NCBI RefSeq assembly: GCF_003597395.2 | Contig: NC_133776.1 | Span: 33,467,885-33,531,884, forward strand | DNA length: 64,000 nucleotides | Source of the DNA: Chelonoidis abingdonii | Lineage: Eukaryota; Chordata; Testudines; Testudinidae | Direction of reading: 5' to 3' | Shown here: piece by piece, positions 44,995 through 56,450 of the stretch | Position numbering within the stretch: the first letter of the stretch is position 1 | How the letters are laid out: the number at the start of each line of letters is the position of its first letter | Program-made: the position numbers and the translations under genes | Notes under the pieces: model-generated | The model's input: only the letters and a program-made list of their open reading frames with translations | Told to the model about the DNA's origin: nothing | Databases searched by the model: none

Positions 44995-45819
44995 TTAGGG
45001 ACCATTGATGGTACTGTAGCATGTCCTGCTGAGGTGATCTGCCAGGATGTTCTGAAAGCTGGACAGGTGGAGAGCCACTGACAGTGTTATCAAGTACGTA
45101 CCATTCTCAAATACACATAGTCTTTTCACAGAAACAGGGATGATCTCACTCCTTGTTTCTGTAGTGGATTGTGGTGGTGTTGTCAATGAACACTTGAAAA
45201 GTGAGGCCCTGAAGGAGAACTTAGGACAGTCTTGCACACTAACAATATGGCCCCGAGCTTCAGTATGTTTATGTGCTGCAGGGTCGCCTTTAGTGACCAT
45301 CATCCTTGAACCTTGAGATGATTGAGATGAACTCCCCATTTTTGGGCAGAAGCATCCATGACCCATGTATTGGTGGGACAAGAAACAGAGAACAGAACTC
45401 ACACTTGGACTGATTTTCCCATCCTCTTAAAGACAGAACTTCAATGGGGACAATGACCAGATGGTCCATGCTGTGTCTCTTGGGTAGATAAACTCAGTTC
45501 AACCAGCCTTTCAGTGGCCAGAGTTGAAGTCTGGCAAGCTGTGTGATGCAGGAGCAAACTGCCAAAGGCCCATGAGCTTGAGACACATCTTCACTAGCAT
45601 TCTAGTGCACCTGCAGAGCTGATTGAGGAAGTCCATCATGGTTTGTAAGTATTGCTGAAGCAGGTAAGCTCTTTCCAACAGAAAGCCGATACAACTATGG
45701 ACTGAGTCAGGGTCAGAATAGATTGTCCCTGTTGACCCTGAGACCCAAGGAAGCCAAAAAATGGTGTGAATTGACTTGGTAACTTGCTGTGGGTGATTAT
45801 CCCCAAACCAGTCAATCAT
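44995..45819 (-). pseudogene. DIRS copy B reverse transcriptase-RNase H remains
   Basis: Two minus frames carry fragments: 45511-45819 includes LCRCTRMLVKMCLKLMGLWQ, like the segment after the palm in DIRS reverse transcriptase, and 44995-45402 ends with FQNILADHLSRTCYS, the DIRS RNase H-proximal motif (compare NMLTDHRSRD in copy C). Intervening sequence is shifted between frames. Confidence 0.55.
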
Positions 45820-47010
45820 TCTGTAAGAGGTATGGTTGCATTTCCATCCTTCACAGATGGAGAGATACTATAGCTAGAATCTTGGTGAAAATCCAGGGGA
45901 CCACTGAGAGACTGAAAGGCAGTATCCTGTACTGATAGTAAGAGCTGTCTACCAGAAATCTGATATACTGCTCTCTAAAGTGGGTAGGATGGAGCCAGGG
46001 GTATGCCAGAACACCTTGCTATTCTGCCTGGTGTTGCTGTGTACAGAACATCCAATAATATGTGCTGTTTCTCCTATATAACCTCAGGAGGAACGCTGAA
46101 GGTTTCTAGGGTCCTTTACAAGAAGTCCTGAAAGATTTTGAACTCATCTTGAGAGACTAGAGAGTGGATGAACCACTTCATCAGGAGATCAAGAAGAAAC
46201 CCTTCAGGGGCCAGAGGTACCTGATCTGAAGGGTGTTGATTTTTCTCCCTAATGTACTCATCTTTCATGAATTGGGACTGATCAAGTTGGGTGGTTGGAG
46301 GAGGCTATAATTACTTCCTCACTGAAGTAGATCTTGGATGAACAACAGCGGCTGTGGGTCTTCTGGAGTAGGGATTCATACTCTAGGCAGACCAGCATAA
46401 CCAACATTGGTAGGCAAAGTGGGATGTTGGCACATAGGAAGGTACCACAATGGACACTCCTTGAAATCTTCTGGTCTTTTATGTTCTCCGCAATCCTTGT
46501 TAAACTTTCATCGGGCTACACATTGTGGAGACTGGCATCAGGATGGAGGGGAGACCTTAGTGCATTCTGGTGAGGATGACAAGGAGTGACTTTCCTCCTG
46601 ACAAGTGGAGCAGACATGTCCAGGCTATGGGCCCTGTACAGCACCAGATGAAGTGGCGCTGAGGTAGCTGGTTGCTTTTACATAATATATCACAAATACT
46701 CCAGGAGAGGAGACTCCAATAACAGACTGACAGATAGGTTGGCTGGTACCAGGAAAGGCTTCAGTGCCAGGATCTCTGATGCTAAACATCCAGGACCAGG
46801 GCAAGGGTCAGCACTGAGGAGGCACTACTTGGTACTGAAGGCAAGATGGTAGTCACCAAGAGTATCTGTGCAAAGTTGGTGCCAGAGGGCAGTGTGGCCT
46901 TTATAGGACATAGAAGCCATCAGTGGCATATAACTCTATGGTGCCGTGGCACCAGGCAGACGCTCCAAATTTCAGGTATTAGTGTAAGAAACCTAAGGAG
47001 AAGTTATAGG

Positions 47011-47300
47011 TCATTTACTCAAGGTCAGAGAACAAACTCCAGACAGGAGTGGTGCTCCTTCGTCCTTCCCCAAAGAGACTGGCAGTTGCTGAATACAGTC
47101 TGTGGGAGGAGACTGTTCATGAGAGGAGGCAGAACTGCAACTAACCAGTGCTGAGTTGGGATATGGTTGATCTTTTCTAGACTTCTTGCGGATGGGAGGT
47201 GGTAGTTGCATAGATCTCTCAAGAAAGCATAACTTCAACCTCACCTCTATTCTTGAGGGTATTCTTGGGAAATGAGTGGCATTTAAATGCTCTATTAATG
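47011..47300 (-). pseudogene. Possible gag-like remnant of DIRS copy B
   Basis: The minus frame includes LPPPIRKKSRKDQPYPNSAL, a basic proline-rich region like those of DIRS gag. Weak evidence: it is assigned mainly by its position upstream of the RT remains. Confidence 0.35.
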
Positions 47301-47545
47301 TATCACTGTTCCAAGCAGATGATATATCTGGAGTGGCCATTATTAATGGATTTAGCTGAGTCACATGATGGGCAGGTCTTGTAGCTGGGTGACAGGATAT
47401 GCAATAATGGAATAGCCCTAATGTATCAAGAGGGGGGATCTCAATACAGATACCCCTTCTAAAATTTCTCAAAAAATAGCCAGCAAACAAAACTATACTA
47501 AAGTTAAGAAAACTATAACAAAGTTCACTAATGTCACATGAGGAC

Positions 47546-48653
47546 ACAGACTGATGCTGAAATGGATATTAAAATGAAGTTAATAAATTTAGAATTTTCA
47601 TAATGGGCAGCTTTACAGAAAGAGAATCCGCTTGGTAATGCTGCAGTCAAAAAAATACTAGTTTATAAGGTAGATTAAATATGAGTATGTGTTGGTATAG
47701 AAAACGTCAATTCACTGAAGGGCTTCAGTAATTTGGCACTTGATTTAGTGCTACTATTCACATATTTTAACAAGTGTCAGGGAATCAGTGAACTGAAATG
47801 ATTTTTTTTGTTTAAAAGAACATTGCTGAAAATAGCTAACATGATCTGCTGGGGACAGGATAGAATTTTTCCAGTAACGTGTTCTTCCTATTGACTGAAA
47901 GGTTACTAAAATAATTTACTAAAGAATGTGATTTAACTCCAAACAATAGAGGGCTTGTGAGAGTCATACAACCTTACGAAACAAATAAAACATGCTGGAT
48001 AAAAATACTGTGTGCAGTGGTTAACTGAAGTCAGAATCAGTTTGATTTTTCAGACAGGTGGATTAACAATGTCAACTAATTAAAAAAATTGCAAAAACGC
48101 TCAAACTTCTGTAGACCCAGATTTATGGACTAACTGAACATCTCATTTCAGAATCAGTAGCAAACTTCAAATATTTAATTTTTCCAATTATTTAAATTAC
48201 TTTGAGTCACATCAAGAAACAAAAGTATCTGAAACAAACTAGTAATTGGGTCAAAATTTCCTCCATGCTGCCTGTGCACTAAGCACAAAGAAGAGAGATT
48301 TCATTCATTTCTAATATCTAGCAGCACAGTTGCTACCACCAACTTATGAGGAGCAACTTCAGGGAAAGTCCTACTCAATCCCTGCATGGTCAGAGCTGGA
48401 ATAATCTCAGTGTGGATGGAATCTTCAGATAATTTCGCTGCCAAATTCTGAAAAGCCTACAATTTTCAGAGGCTTATAACTCAGCAAAAATTTGGTCGAT
48501 TTTCATGGAGACAGCAAAATGCATCCTTCTGACTTCAGTAGGAAACCAGAGAACCCTGCTCTGAAGCATCAAGAAGCTAGAACTTCTCAGTAAAGTGGTT
48601 ATAAGAATTATTTCCTCTCAATCTGGTCTAAGAAGCTGCTGACCCATTTTTAC
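47546..48653. other. Intergenic sequence, nothing recognised
   Basis: AT-rich, no exons or termini seen. Confidence 0.5.
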
Positions 48654-48964
48654 TAAGGCCTGGTCTACCCTGGAGGGTGGGGGGGAAAAGAAGAGGAATC
48701 AATCTCAGTTATTCAACTTTAGCTACGTGAATGACATAGCTCAAGTCGATGTACTTGGATTGACTTACCATGGTGTCTTCACCACAGTGAGACAACTGCT
48801 GCCGCTCCCCCGTCGACTCTGCCTGCGCCTCTCGTGGTGGTGGAGTACAGGAGTCGACAGGAGAGCGACTGGAGATCGATTTATCGCATCTACACGTGAT
48901 AAATCAACCCCTACAGGATCAATCGCTGCCCGCCGATCCGGTAGGTAGTGTAGACATACCCTAA
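48654..48964. mobile_element. Harbinger-type MITE with TAA duplication
   Basis: The body 48657-48961 starts GGCCTGGTCTACCCTGG and ends GTAGTGTAGACATACCC, with TAA at 48654-48656 and 48962-48964. Its TCGATTTATCGCATCTACAC motif resembles the inner MITE at 6943-7236 in reverse orientation. Confidence 0.8.
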
Positions 48965-50368
48965 AACTTATAAAAAAAAATTAAGTCTGAAGCAGACATT
49001 GAGGCATGGGAAATTTCAGCTGAAACGATTAAAGTCTGGTTAAGTCAAACAGATAATGCAAATCTCTCCTAGTTCAAAGCAAATTTTTTTCATCATGAAA
49101 AACTGAACGAGACTAAGGAGCACACATGCAAAAAAAACCAATAGGAAAGAGTGGCACTGCTCCTTTATTAGCAATATTGCAGGAACGACAATAGTGAGAG
49201 ATCTAAATGGCTGCAATTCAATTTGATGTAAAGCGCAATCTCACATAAACCTGGACTAGCTGCAAACTGAGAAGTGGTTTTTCAGGTAACAAGATGGGAA
49301 AGCAAATTTCTCCCAAGTGGTGGATGAAGCAGCACACCAAAAATTCAGTACAAAAGTTGAATGAAAGTTAAAAAAAAAAAAAAGAACATATGGCAAAAGT
49401 GATGTGAGGGAACTACGTATAAACATTAAAGAAATGTTCAATTAAGACAATTCTCATTCTCTTTTAATTTTAAAACAGAAGTTTTTCATTTTAGGAATTT
49501 TGATTTTATCGAAAAAACAAAAGGCGACTCACAGAATAGTGAGGCCATTTCTTTTAAGCAAACTCTATAGTACAATTGTTACCAGGACTCGAAACCATTA
49601 ACATGTCAAAGAAACTGTTTCAGATGATATTTCTCAACTAAAGTTTTTAAATTACACTGTATGTGTTATTTGGGTTCCACATACTGCAAGCAATTAACAA
49701 TACAATGAGATTCAATTTCTCAATTAAAATACTAAATATTACATGTTTCCACATACCTGCACAGTGACAAGCACAAAAACAGACTAATTCAGCACTTAAA
49801 TAATTTCAAAAATCCATATCAACACTTTTAAAATCCATTTTATTTAGTCCCCCCAACCCAGTACAGGACTTAAGGCGTCTCCACACACGCAATTCTTGCA
49901 GAGTTTTTTTTTTTTTTTTTAAATAACTATGTTGGTCAGGTACCATTTAGTCTTATCACTTGATCCCTAAAACTGTATCAGTGTTGAGATATGACAGTCA
50001 AACCAGTGTTAAATCAATACAGTATTTACATAGCACAGCACACTATGTTTGAGACAGTCACTTGGGGATAAAACCACATTTTAGAACAGACAAAGACCAC
50101 CATTATTACATGTTTGGAATCAACTATTTACAGGTCCCTAATATCACATAACTATGGTCTGTACACTGGTCCAATGGGGCAGGCAGAAGCTTGACAGGCA
50201 GTTATTTTGAGGGATTTTAAATATGATTTGGAAGCACACTATTATGCTACCCTGAACGCCATGTGCCACATTATCCCAGGTGGTCTTATATCCAGGAATG
50301 ACACGTCCAGATGATATAAAATAAAAAAACAGACAACATAATGTTTACTTTCTGGAGATTGAATCATG
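48965..50368 (-). other. Presumed 3' UTR and downstream region of the right host gene
   Basis: This lies immediately downstream of the minus-strand stop codon at 50371-50369. The sequence is AT-rich, unique-looking and free of recognisable transposons. Minus-strand AATAAA signals are at 49844-49839 and 49169-49164; either could end the transcript. A T-tract on + (49904-49920) is an A-tract in the transcript. Confidence 0.45.
49904..49920. repeat. Poly(T) tract
   Basis: Seventeen consecutive T on the + strand. Confidence 0.9.
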
Positions 50369-50539
50369 CTATTCAGACATCTGAACTTTGAAGGAAATTC
50401 GTCCAAGAAACTTGTCACGGTCATCTTCATTTCTTAAATTGGGAGATCCCATAATCTTACACTCAATTGTTACATCTTCTTTGGTACTGCTGGAGTTAAT
50501 TGCTAGTTGAACAGCCACTAGCGGCTGTAGATAGTCAGC
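50369..50539 (-). CDS. Terminal coding exon of the right host gene
   Basis: On the minus strand the exon follows TTTACTAG and runs 56 codons in phase 0 to a TAG at 50371-50369. It begins [20 protein letters not shown] and ends [13 protein letters not shown]. Alternating hydrophobic residues suggest a beta-sandwich or C2-like C-terminal domain, but I recognise no family motif. It joins the exon at 51642-51736 through codons AAG|GCT without a shift. The overlapping 62-codon frame that starts inside it is just part of this exon read from an internal ATG. The product is unidentified. Confidence 0.75.
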   Translation of the reverse strand, partial: ADYLQPLVAVQLAINSSSTKEDVTIECKIMGSPNLRNEDDRDKFLGRISFKVQMSE

Positions 50540-50686
50540 CTAGTAAATAGAGAGGGGGGACAATTATTTCAGATACCACAGTAAACTTCTCTGAATAAAA
50601 ACAATTAAGATTGCAGATTCACTTCATTTACTGTTTACTGAACTAGAAAAATGCAAACAAAAACCCCAGTTTTACAGAGTCCCATC

Positions 50687-50981
50687 TAAGGGTACACCTA
50701 CACTGTAAATAAAGGTGATACTGTAGTGCAGGTAGGCGCACACATGCTAGCTTTAGTCCAGCTAGCGCGGCTAACAGCAGTGAAGACGTGGCAGCATGGG
50801 CTGCAGCACAGGGTAGCCATACCAGCACAAATCTGCCACAGACTCTTGTTCCTAGCTAGTGCTGTGTCTGTGCTGCTGCGTCTTCACTGCTATTGTCAGC
50901 CATTGCTAGTTCAATTAAAGCTAGTGCAGGTCTGCCTATCCATGCTACAATTACACCTTAATTTGGGATGTAGATGTACCC
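50687..50981. mobile_element. Harbinger-type MITE in the last intron of the right gene
   Basis: Starts GGGTACACCTACACTG and ends GTAGATGTACCC. TAA precedes it (50687-50689); GAA follows, so the duplication is imperfect. Inverted pieces CAGCTAGC and GCTAGTGC lie inside. It sits in the intron between the last two coding exons. Confidence 0.65.
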
Positions 50982-51641
50982 GAACTTAGTTAAAATTATT
51001 TGTGTAGGAGTTCATCAGGCTAAAATTCTGCACAGCATTTGTTTCAACTGAAAAATTCAGCATAAATTTACAGTTATAGACAGGATTTTCAAGGTGCTCA
51101 AGAAAGTTTGATTGCAACTTCTGTTGAAAGTCAATGGGATTTGGGTGTCTAATTCGCCATTTTTTGTTGAAAATTCAAGCCTATAATAACCTTTTGCTTT
51201 TTACAAGCATATGGAAAAATCTGCCATAATTAATGCTCTTTTCTGTTCACTTAACTTGCGTTGAACTTCATTTTCTTACAGATACCTCTTCACTTCAAAC
51301 AGAACCTTGCTATTCAATCATTTTAACTTGCCTTTCTGTTTCCATCTTTGTTTACGTACATGCACGCATTCCATGACTTTTCTATGGTATAGTTAAGGAG
51401 CATCCACGCTGAGGCTGAGAATTTCTGAATTTTCTAAATTTTGACTTGAGGGACTGAATTAGCTTCTTTGGAATTTTTTGCAACCACCCACTATCAGGGT
51501 GATAGTTTCTGGTAGGATTCCTCTCCTGAGGATGTTGACCTTAACTATATGATGATCTCTATTATTCAGTGGAGCAATTATAGTTATTGAACTAATTCCC
51601 GTTGTCAAAAATTAAAATATAGGAAGGAAAGATATCAAAAC
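50982..51641 (-). other. Intron sequence, nothing else recognised
   Basis: Part of the last intron of the right gene; AT-rich with no element termini seen. Confidence 0.5.
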
Positions 51642-51736
51642 CTTGTTCAACTGAATTCTAGTTTCAAAGTCCAATTTAAGCAAGGCATCACTTTTTAAAG
51701 GACCCTTTATATTTGTTACAGATGGCATTTCAAGAC
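51642..51736 (-). CDS. Internal coding exon of the right host gene
   Basis: Minus-strand acceptor ATTTTACTAG and donor AAG|GTTTTG. The phase that joins the terminal exon encodes LEMPSVTNIKGPLKSDALLK then LDFETRIQLNK over 31 codons, with two bases completing an upstream codon. That entry phase does not match the phase-0 end of the exon at 53486-53572, so either a short exon between them was missed or one boundary is wrong. The donor (GTTTTG) is weaker than the consensus. No known domain. Confidence 0.6.
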
Positions 51737-52299
51737 CTAGTAAAATATAAATTTACTAACAGCTATTAAACCTATATTTCACAGGTATGCTGTAATCTGA
51801 GAACTCTCATGTATTTATTGATTTAGGCCATTATTTCCAAAAGTGGCTAGTTATTCTGGGTGCCTCAATTTTTAGGTGGTCAACTTGAGACACTTAAAAT
51901 CAGACCATTAAAGAGGGTGGGTGGGTATCACTATTTTAGAAATACACATTCCTCGAAGCTTAAGAAGTGGTAGATCTGAAGATAACTTCACCAGTTTGAG
52001 CACCAAATTTTGAAGCTAAATTTAGGGAACAGTGCTGCGCAAAGGTACAAAACCTCAGGGTAGCAGCTCTGAAGAGATCCGCTACAGTGAAGTCTAAGAC
52101 AAGCTGTGGGAGATTGTACTGGCTCTAGTGAAGTGAACCCTGAGACCTTTGGGGAATAATCCCTAGATCAAAATACTTCTTGATATAAAATGTTATTCAT
52201 TTAAAAGGATGAAGCCTGACTCCTAGATTTTTCCCATTAACTATAAGTGGACTCCTTAATAGATTTTTTTTTCTGTTAAGAAAGTATCTGTTTTCAGTA

Positions 52300-52824
52300 G
52301 CACTCCAGGAAGTGGCCCGTGGGGCCCCGTGGGCAAGAGTCTCCCTCTGCGCGCTGCTCCTGCCTGCACGCACAACCCCCTGAAGCTCCCATTGGCCAGG
52401 AACGGGGAGCTGTGGAAACGGTGCTTGCAGAGAGGGGCAGTGTGCAGAGCCATGTACCCTCCCTCCACCCCACCCCTCCCAGGGGCTGTAGGGGCATGCT
52501 GGCCCCTTTTGAGAATCGTGTGGGGCCAGGATAGGCAGGGAGCCTGCCTTAATCTCGCTGCACCCACTGCCAACCGGGAGCCGTCTAAGGTAAGTGCCAC
52601 CAGGAGGAAGGCCGCATCCCAACCCCTTGGCTGGAGCCCCCTCCCAGGGCCAGCACCCCATACCCTCTCCTGCACCTCAACACTCTGCCCCAGCCTGGAG
52701 CCCTCTCCTGCACCCAAACTCCTTCCCAGAGCTTGCACCCCTCACCTGCAGGAAATAACTCTGTGTGGGGTGGAGGCGCAGGGAGCTTGGCAGGCCGCAT
52801 GTTTGAGACCCCTGGTCTACATGT
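52300..52824. mobile_element. Truncated hAT element related to the one at 861-1692
   Basis: The right end GTTTGAGACCCCTG is a hAT terminus. The body shares GGGGCATGCTGGCCCC and GGCAGGGAGCCTGCCTTA with 1535-1590, in the same orientation. A matching left terminus is not seen, so this copy is probably deleted on the left. It lies in an intron of the right gene. Confidence 0.6.
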
Positions 52825-53485
52825 ATTTAGCATGCGAACGGTATTTATACTAGCAAATTCTGGGAAAGCCTAGAAAGCTACCCCACAGTGCTTCAAAGGA
52901 TATAAAGAATGAAGGACATGAAGAGTGACACCAACACTGCTGCGGGGGAGGGGGGGAGTGTGCTGAACCAGTTATTCAAAAAACATTAGTGTCTCAGTCT
53001 AGACTTCTGATAAGGGCAAAAAACTGTTAGTTGTATATTAATACACACATCAGATAGTTAAACTTGGTTAATAATAATCATGTCAATGACTGGTTTCTAA
53101 TTCTTAATAACTGTACTGTGGACAGGCCTATCTGATCTAGCCACCTCTATTTATATTTGAGGAGCTCTAATAAAATATAAGTCAGTGAACATAACACTTG
53201 AAGGAAAACTGACTTTTTACAGCAAAACTATTGAAATCATGTTAGTGTGAATTCAGTTTTACTTTCTTCAGTAAGAAGACAGTAAAGCCCAATCTATTTT
53301 CCTGTGTATGAGCAGGTGAAGCACAGACCTTTTCAAGTACTCTGAAATACCTGCATAAGTAATATTTCATGTGTGTAGTTTGTTGGAAATTTCAAGTCTG
53401 AACAATGCAATAACCATCACAGACCCATCCTAAAAATGCCCCCCAAAATTTACAAAACACATGACTATCATTAAAACATACTTAC
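52825..53485 (-). other. Intron sequence, nothing recognised
   Basis: AT-rich; a missing short coding exon could be hidden between 51737 and 53485 but none stands out. Confidence 0.4.
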
Positions 53486-53572
53486 ATGTAATTTTTTTCC
53501 ATAGTATGGAAAATACATTAAATCAATCATTCCCCCATCAGGAAAATAAGTTATCTGAACCTTGCCTTCTTC
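53486..53572 (-). CDS. Internal coding exon of the right host gene
   Basis: Minus-strand acceptor CAACCATAG and donor GTAAGT are both good. The 87 bases are exactly 29 codons, phase 0 to phase 0, reading [20 protein letters not shown] then FPYYGKKLH. Tyrosine/phenylalanine-rich alternation suggests a beta-rich fold. I do not recognise the family. Upstream exons are not found in the rest of the window, where transposons dominate, so the gene is long or its next exon lies beyond 64000. Confidence 0.65.
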
Positions 53573-54390
53573 CTATGGTTGAAGATAAAATTGAAAGTTA
53601 ATTCCTGTTTTAACAAAAATTAAGAGGTAAAAGAAAATTACAATGTTCTAATGATGAAATGCAAGAACCCTACACAAATATTTGAGTACTGCTGAACCAG
53701 AAGAGTTTTACAACAGAATGAACAACCTTTGCCAAACTAAAAGACTCATACACATAGACTTGTACTTGTTAAACATTTAATATATTAATAACCTTCTACC
53801 ACCAATGGTTCAAAGAGCCAATTGTATTTCACAACACAGATTTTAGCTTATACATGCTGCAACCTTCCATTTTTATTCTAGATAAAATACTAATATTTAT
53901 TTAGTAAAGTAGAAATTAAGCCAGAATAGCCCTAAGTTTTATTTTCCACCCATCATCATTCAAAAAATCAAAGACACATCTCTACAATGAAAACTTCAAT
54001 TTATACTCCCCTTAATATAACAAAAATATTTAAGGAAAATGTTAAACAGAGCAGCTGAATTTCCAAATATCCACAGGCAAGTTAGAAAATGTTTATTGTG
54101 AAGAAGCAATAGCAAATCCATATTTAAGGTTGCAGCTAGATTTTTGTTTAAAGCCAAGTTTTCAAATCTCCCTAAAATCCACATTTAGGACCCACTGGAA
54201 AAATAAGCACAACAGTTCACGGCTAAGGGTTGAGTTTCTGGTGAAGACTGAGGTAATTTGACAAAGAGGTTCCTGGGATAAAGGCTATCCGGAAAAACAA
54301 AAACAAAACCCATTGTTTAAGATGTCAACTTTTTTATAACACGTTTTTGAGAGCAGACAGTGACAAACATGAAATGCATATGGATACTGC
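53573..54390 (-). other. Presumed intron or upstream sequence of the right gene
   Basis: No further exon or element terminus recognised. Confidence 0.4.
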
Positions 54391-55490
54391 TCACAGACTT
54401 TAACGTCAGAAGGTACCATTATGATCATCTAGTCTGACCTCCTGCACAATGCTGGCCACAGAATCTCACCCATCCACTTCTATAACAAACCCCTAACCTA
54501 TGTCTGAGTTACTGAAGTCCTCAAATTGTGGTTTGAAGACCTCAAGGTGCAGAGAATCTCCAGCAAGTGACCCGTGCCCCATGCTGCAGAGGAAGGCAAA
54601 AACCTCCAGGGCCTCTGCCAACTGCCCTGGAGGAAAATTCCTTCCTGACCCCAATATGGCGATCAGTTAAACTCTGAGCATGTGGGCAACACTCACCAGC
54701 CAGACACCCAGGAAAGAATCCTGTAGTAACTCAGATCCCAACCCATCTAACATCCCATCACAGACCACTTGACATACTTACCTGCTGATCATCAAAGAGC
54801 CTATTTGGCAATTGATATCTCATCATACTACCCCTCCATAACTTATCAAGCTTAGTCTTGAAGCCAGATATGTCTTTTGCCCCACTTTCCCCTTGGAAGG
54901 CTGTTCCAGATCTTCATCCCTCTAATGGTTAGAAACCTTCATCTAATTTCAAGTCTAAACTTCCTAGTGCCCAGTTTATATCCATTTGTTCTTGTGTCCA
55001 CATTGGTACTAAGCTTAAATAATTCCTCTCCCTCCCTAATATTAATCCCTCTGATATATTTATAAAGAGCAATCATATCTCCCCTCAATCTTCTTTTGGT
55101 TAGGCTTAACAAGCCAAGCTCTTTGAGTCTCCTTTCATAAGACAGGTTTTCCATTCCTACGATCATTCTAGCAGCCCGTCTCTGAACCTGTTCCAGTTTG
55201 AATTCATCCTTCTTAAACCTGGGAGACCAGAACTGCAAACAGTATTCCAGATGAGGTCTCACCAGTGCCTTGTATAACGGTACTAACACCTCCTTATCTT
55301 TGCTGGAAATACCTCGCCTGATGGACCCTAAAACCGCATTCGCTTTTTTAACGGCCATATCGCATTGGTGGTTCATAGTCATCCTGTGATCAACCAATCC
55401 TCCGAGGTCCATCTCCTCCTCAGTTATTTCCAACTGATGCATCCCCAATTTATAACTAAAATTCTTGCTGTTCCTTATCGCTGAACTGCC
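54391..55490 (-). mobile_element. CR1 LINE, 5'-truncated copy
   Basis: The 3' end lies at about 54391 and reads, in reverse, the CR1 terminal segment (GTCAGACTAGATGATCAT in the minus sense). The 3' UTR contains the GAGGCCCTGGAGGTTTTTGC segment (minus sense) typical of turtle CR1. The coding part begins around 55450. As usual for CR1, the copy lacks its 5' portion (ORF1, endonuclease and most of the RT). Confidence 0.9.
54939..55448 (-). pseudogene. CR1 reverse transcriptase, C-terminal fragment
   Basis: The frame is open for about 169 codons. It includes EEEMDLGGLVDHRMTMNHQC, then KKANAVLGSIRRGI, YKALVRPHLEYCLQFWSP, QRRAARMIVG and ERRLKELGLLSLTKRRLRGD, all conserved in the C-terminal region after the RT palm of CR1 pol. 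Past 54939 it continues in another frame or after a stop with IKIWNSLPRG. The first Met is internal. It encodes no complete enzyme. Confidence 0.9.
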
Positions 55491-55739
55491 TTCTATTAAG
55501 ATTTCACACCAAGACCAAACTCCATTACCTAAAAATCTCCTGCATTTTGTTTTTGACGCTTAGAGCAAGTGAATGGGACACCTACAAACTATGCTGTGAG
55601 CTGTCCCTGGGACAGGTTAGCATGGTGATGGAGAGACACACACAAAATAGGTTACGAGGTATACTGACCAGGAAGCCAGAATATCATGAATGTAAGCCTC
55701 CTCTTCTGCTGCTATTATTTCAGGATATTCAAAAGTTTT

Positions 55740-55862
55740 ATTAACCAAGGCCTCATATCCCCCATTTTGCAATAAGGTAACAGGCTGAACTAGGTCACTT
55801 CTGGCAGAGCTAGGAACAGAATCCACATCTCTAAAATGGCAGACCCAAGCCTCATCCACTCA
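55740..55862 (-). repeat. MIR-like core-SINE fragment
   Basis: On + it reads CCCCCATTTTGCAATAAGG, AGGTCACTTCTGGCAGAGCT and AACAGAATCCACATCTC, the reverse of the MIR core. The 80-codon frame overlapping it is not a gene. Confidence 0.6.
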
Positions 55863-55984
55863 GCTTTGGCTTTTGGATGAAATCTGCCAAAGCTAAATTT
55901 CCCTACATACAACGGAATTCTAGTGTAGTGATTATGTAGAGTTAAACACACATGGGCTGCAAAAATTCAGGAAGCGTCCCATGG

Positions 55985-56450
55985 ATAAGGCGATGATTTA
56001 GTCATGGGTATTTTTAGTAAAAAAAAAAAAAAAAAAAAAAAAAGTCACAGACAAGTCACAGGCAATAACAAAAAAAATCATGGCCAATGACCTGTCCGTG
56101 ACTTTTACTAAAAATACTTGTGACTATATCTTGACCGTTGAGGGGGGCAGCCTGGGGTTCCACCGCTGCCACTCTGGGCCAGGAGGGCGGCCCGGTGCCC
56201 CATCACTGCTGCTGCTCCTTCAGGCAAGGGCATCCTGGGGTTCCACTGCTCCTCCCAGACTGCTGCTCCAGGGCAGTGCCTGGGACCAGTTGCCTGGGGC
56301 TGTCGGAGCAGTGGCCGGTGTGGCTGGTCCCAGAGCTGCCTCAGCTGCTCACGGGGTCCTGGGGTCGGCCGCTGCGGAAGTCATGGAGGCCCCGGAAAAT
56401 CACGGAATCCATGACTTCCGTGATCTCTGTGAAAGACTCGCAGCCTTACC
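55985..56450. repeat. Interspersed repeat with a terminal foldback and A-tract
   Basis: ATGGGTATTTTTAGTAAAAA (56007-56020) is answered by TTTTACTAAAAATACTTGTG (56102-56121), forming a hairpin around an A-tract (56020-56043). The right side ends GAATCCATGACTTCCGTGAT and CTCGCAGCCTTA, itself containing short palindromes of GGAAGTCATGG. I recognise it as a common turtle interspersed repeat but cannot assign a class. Confidence 0.55.

Larger units (their letters stand above)
42365..47545 (-). mobile_element. DIRS-like retrotransposon, copy B, split by a Tigger-like element
   Basis: Reading the minus strand from about 47545, gag-like remains, reverse transcriptase/RNase H remains and tyrosine recombinase remains follow in the same order as in copies A and C. 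The left terminal region shares CCCTCAGTTCCTT and TGTTTTTTCTTCAATT-like phrases with copy C (about 59780 and 59890). It is more diverged than the other two copies, with no long catalytic frame intact. A mariner-type element (43557-44448) is inserted in the recombinase-coding part. Outer limits are approximate. Confidence 0.6.
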
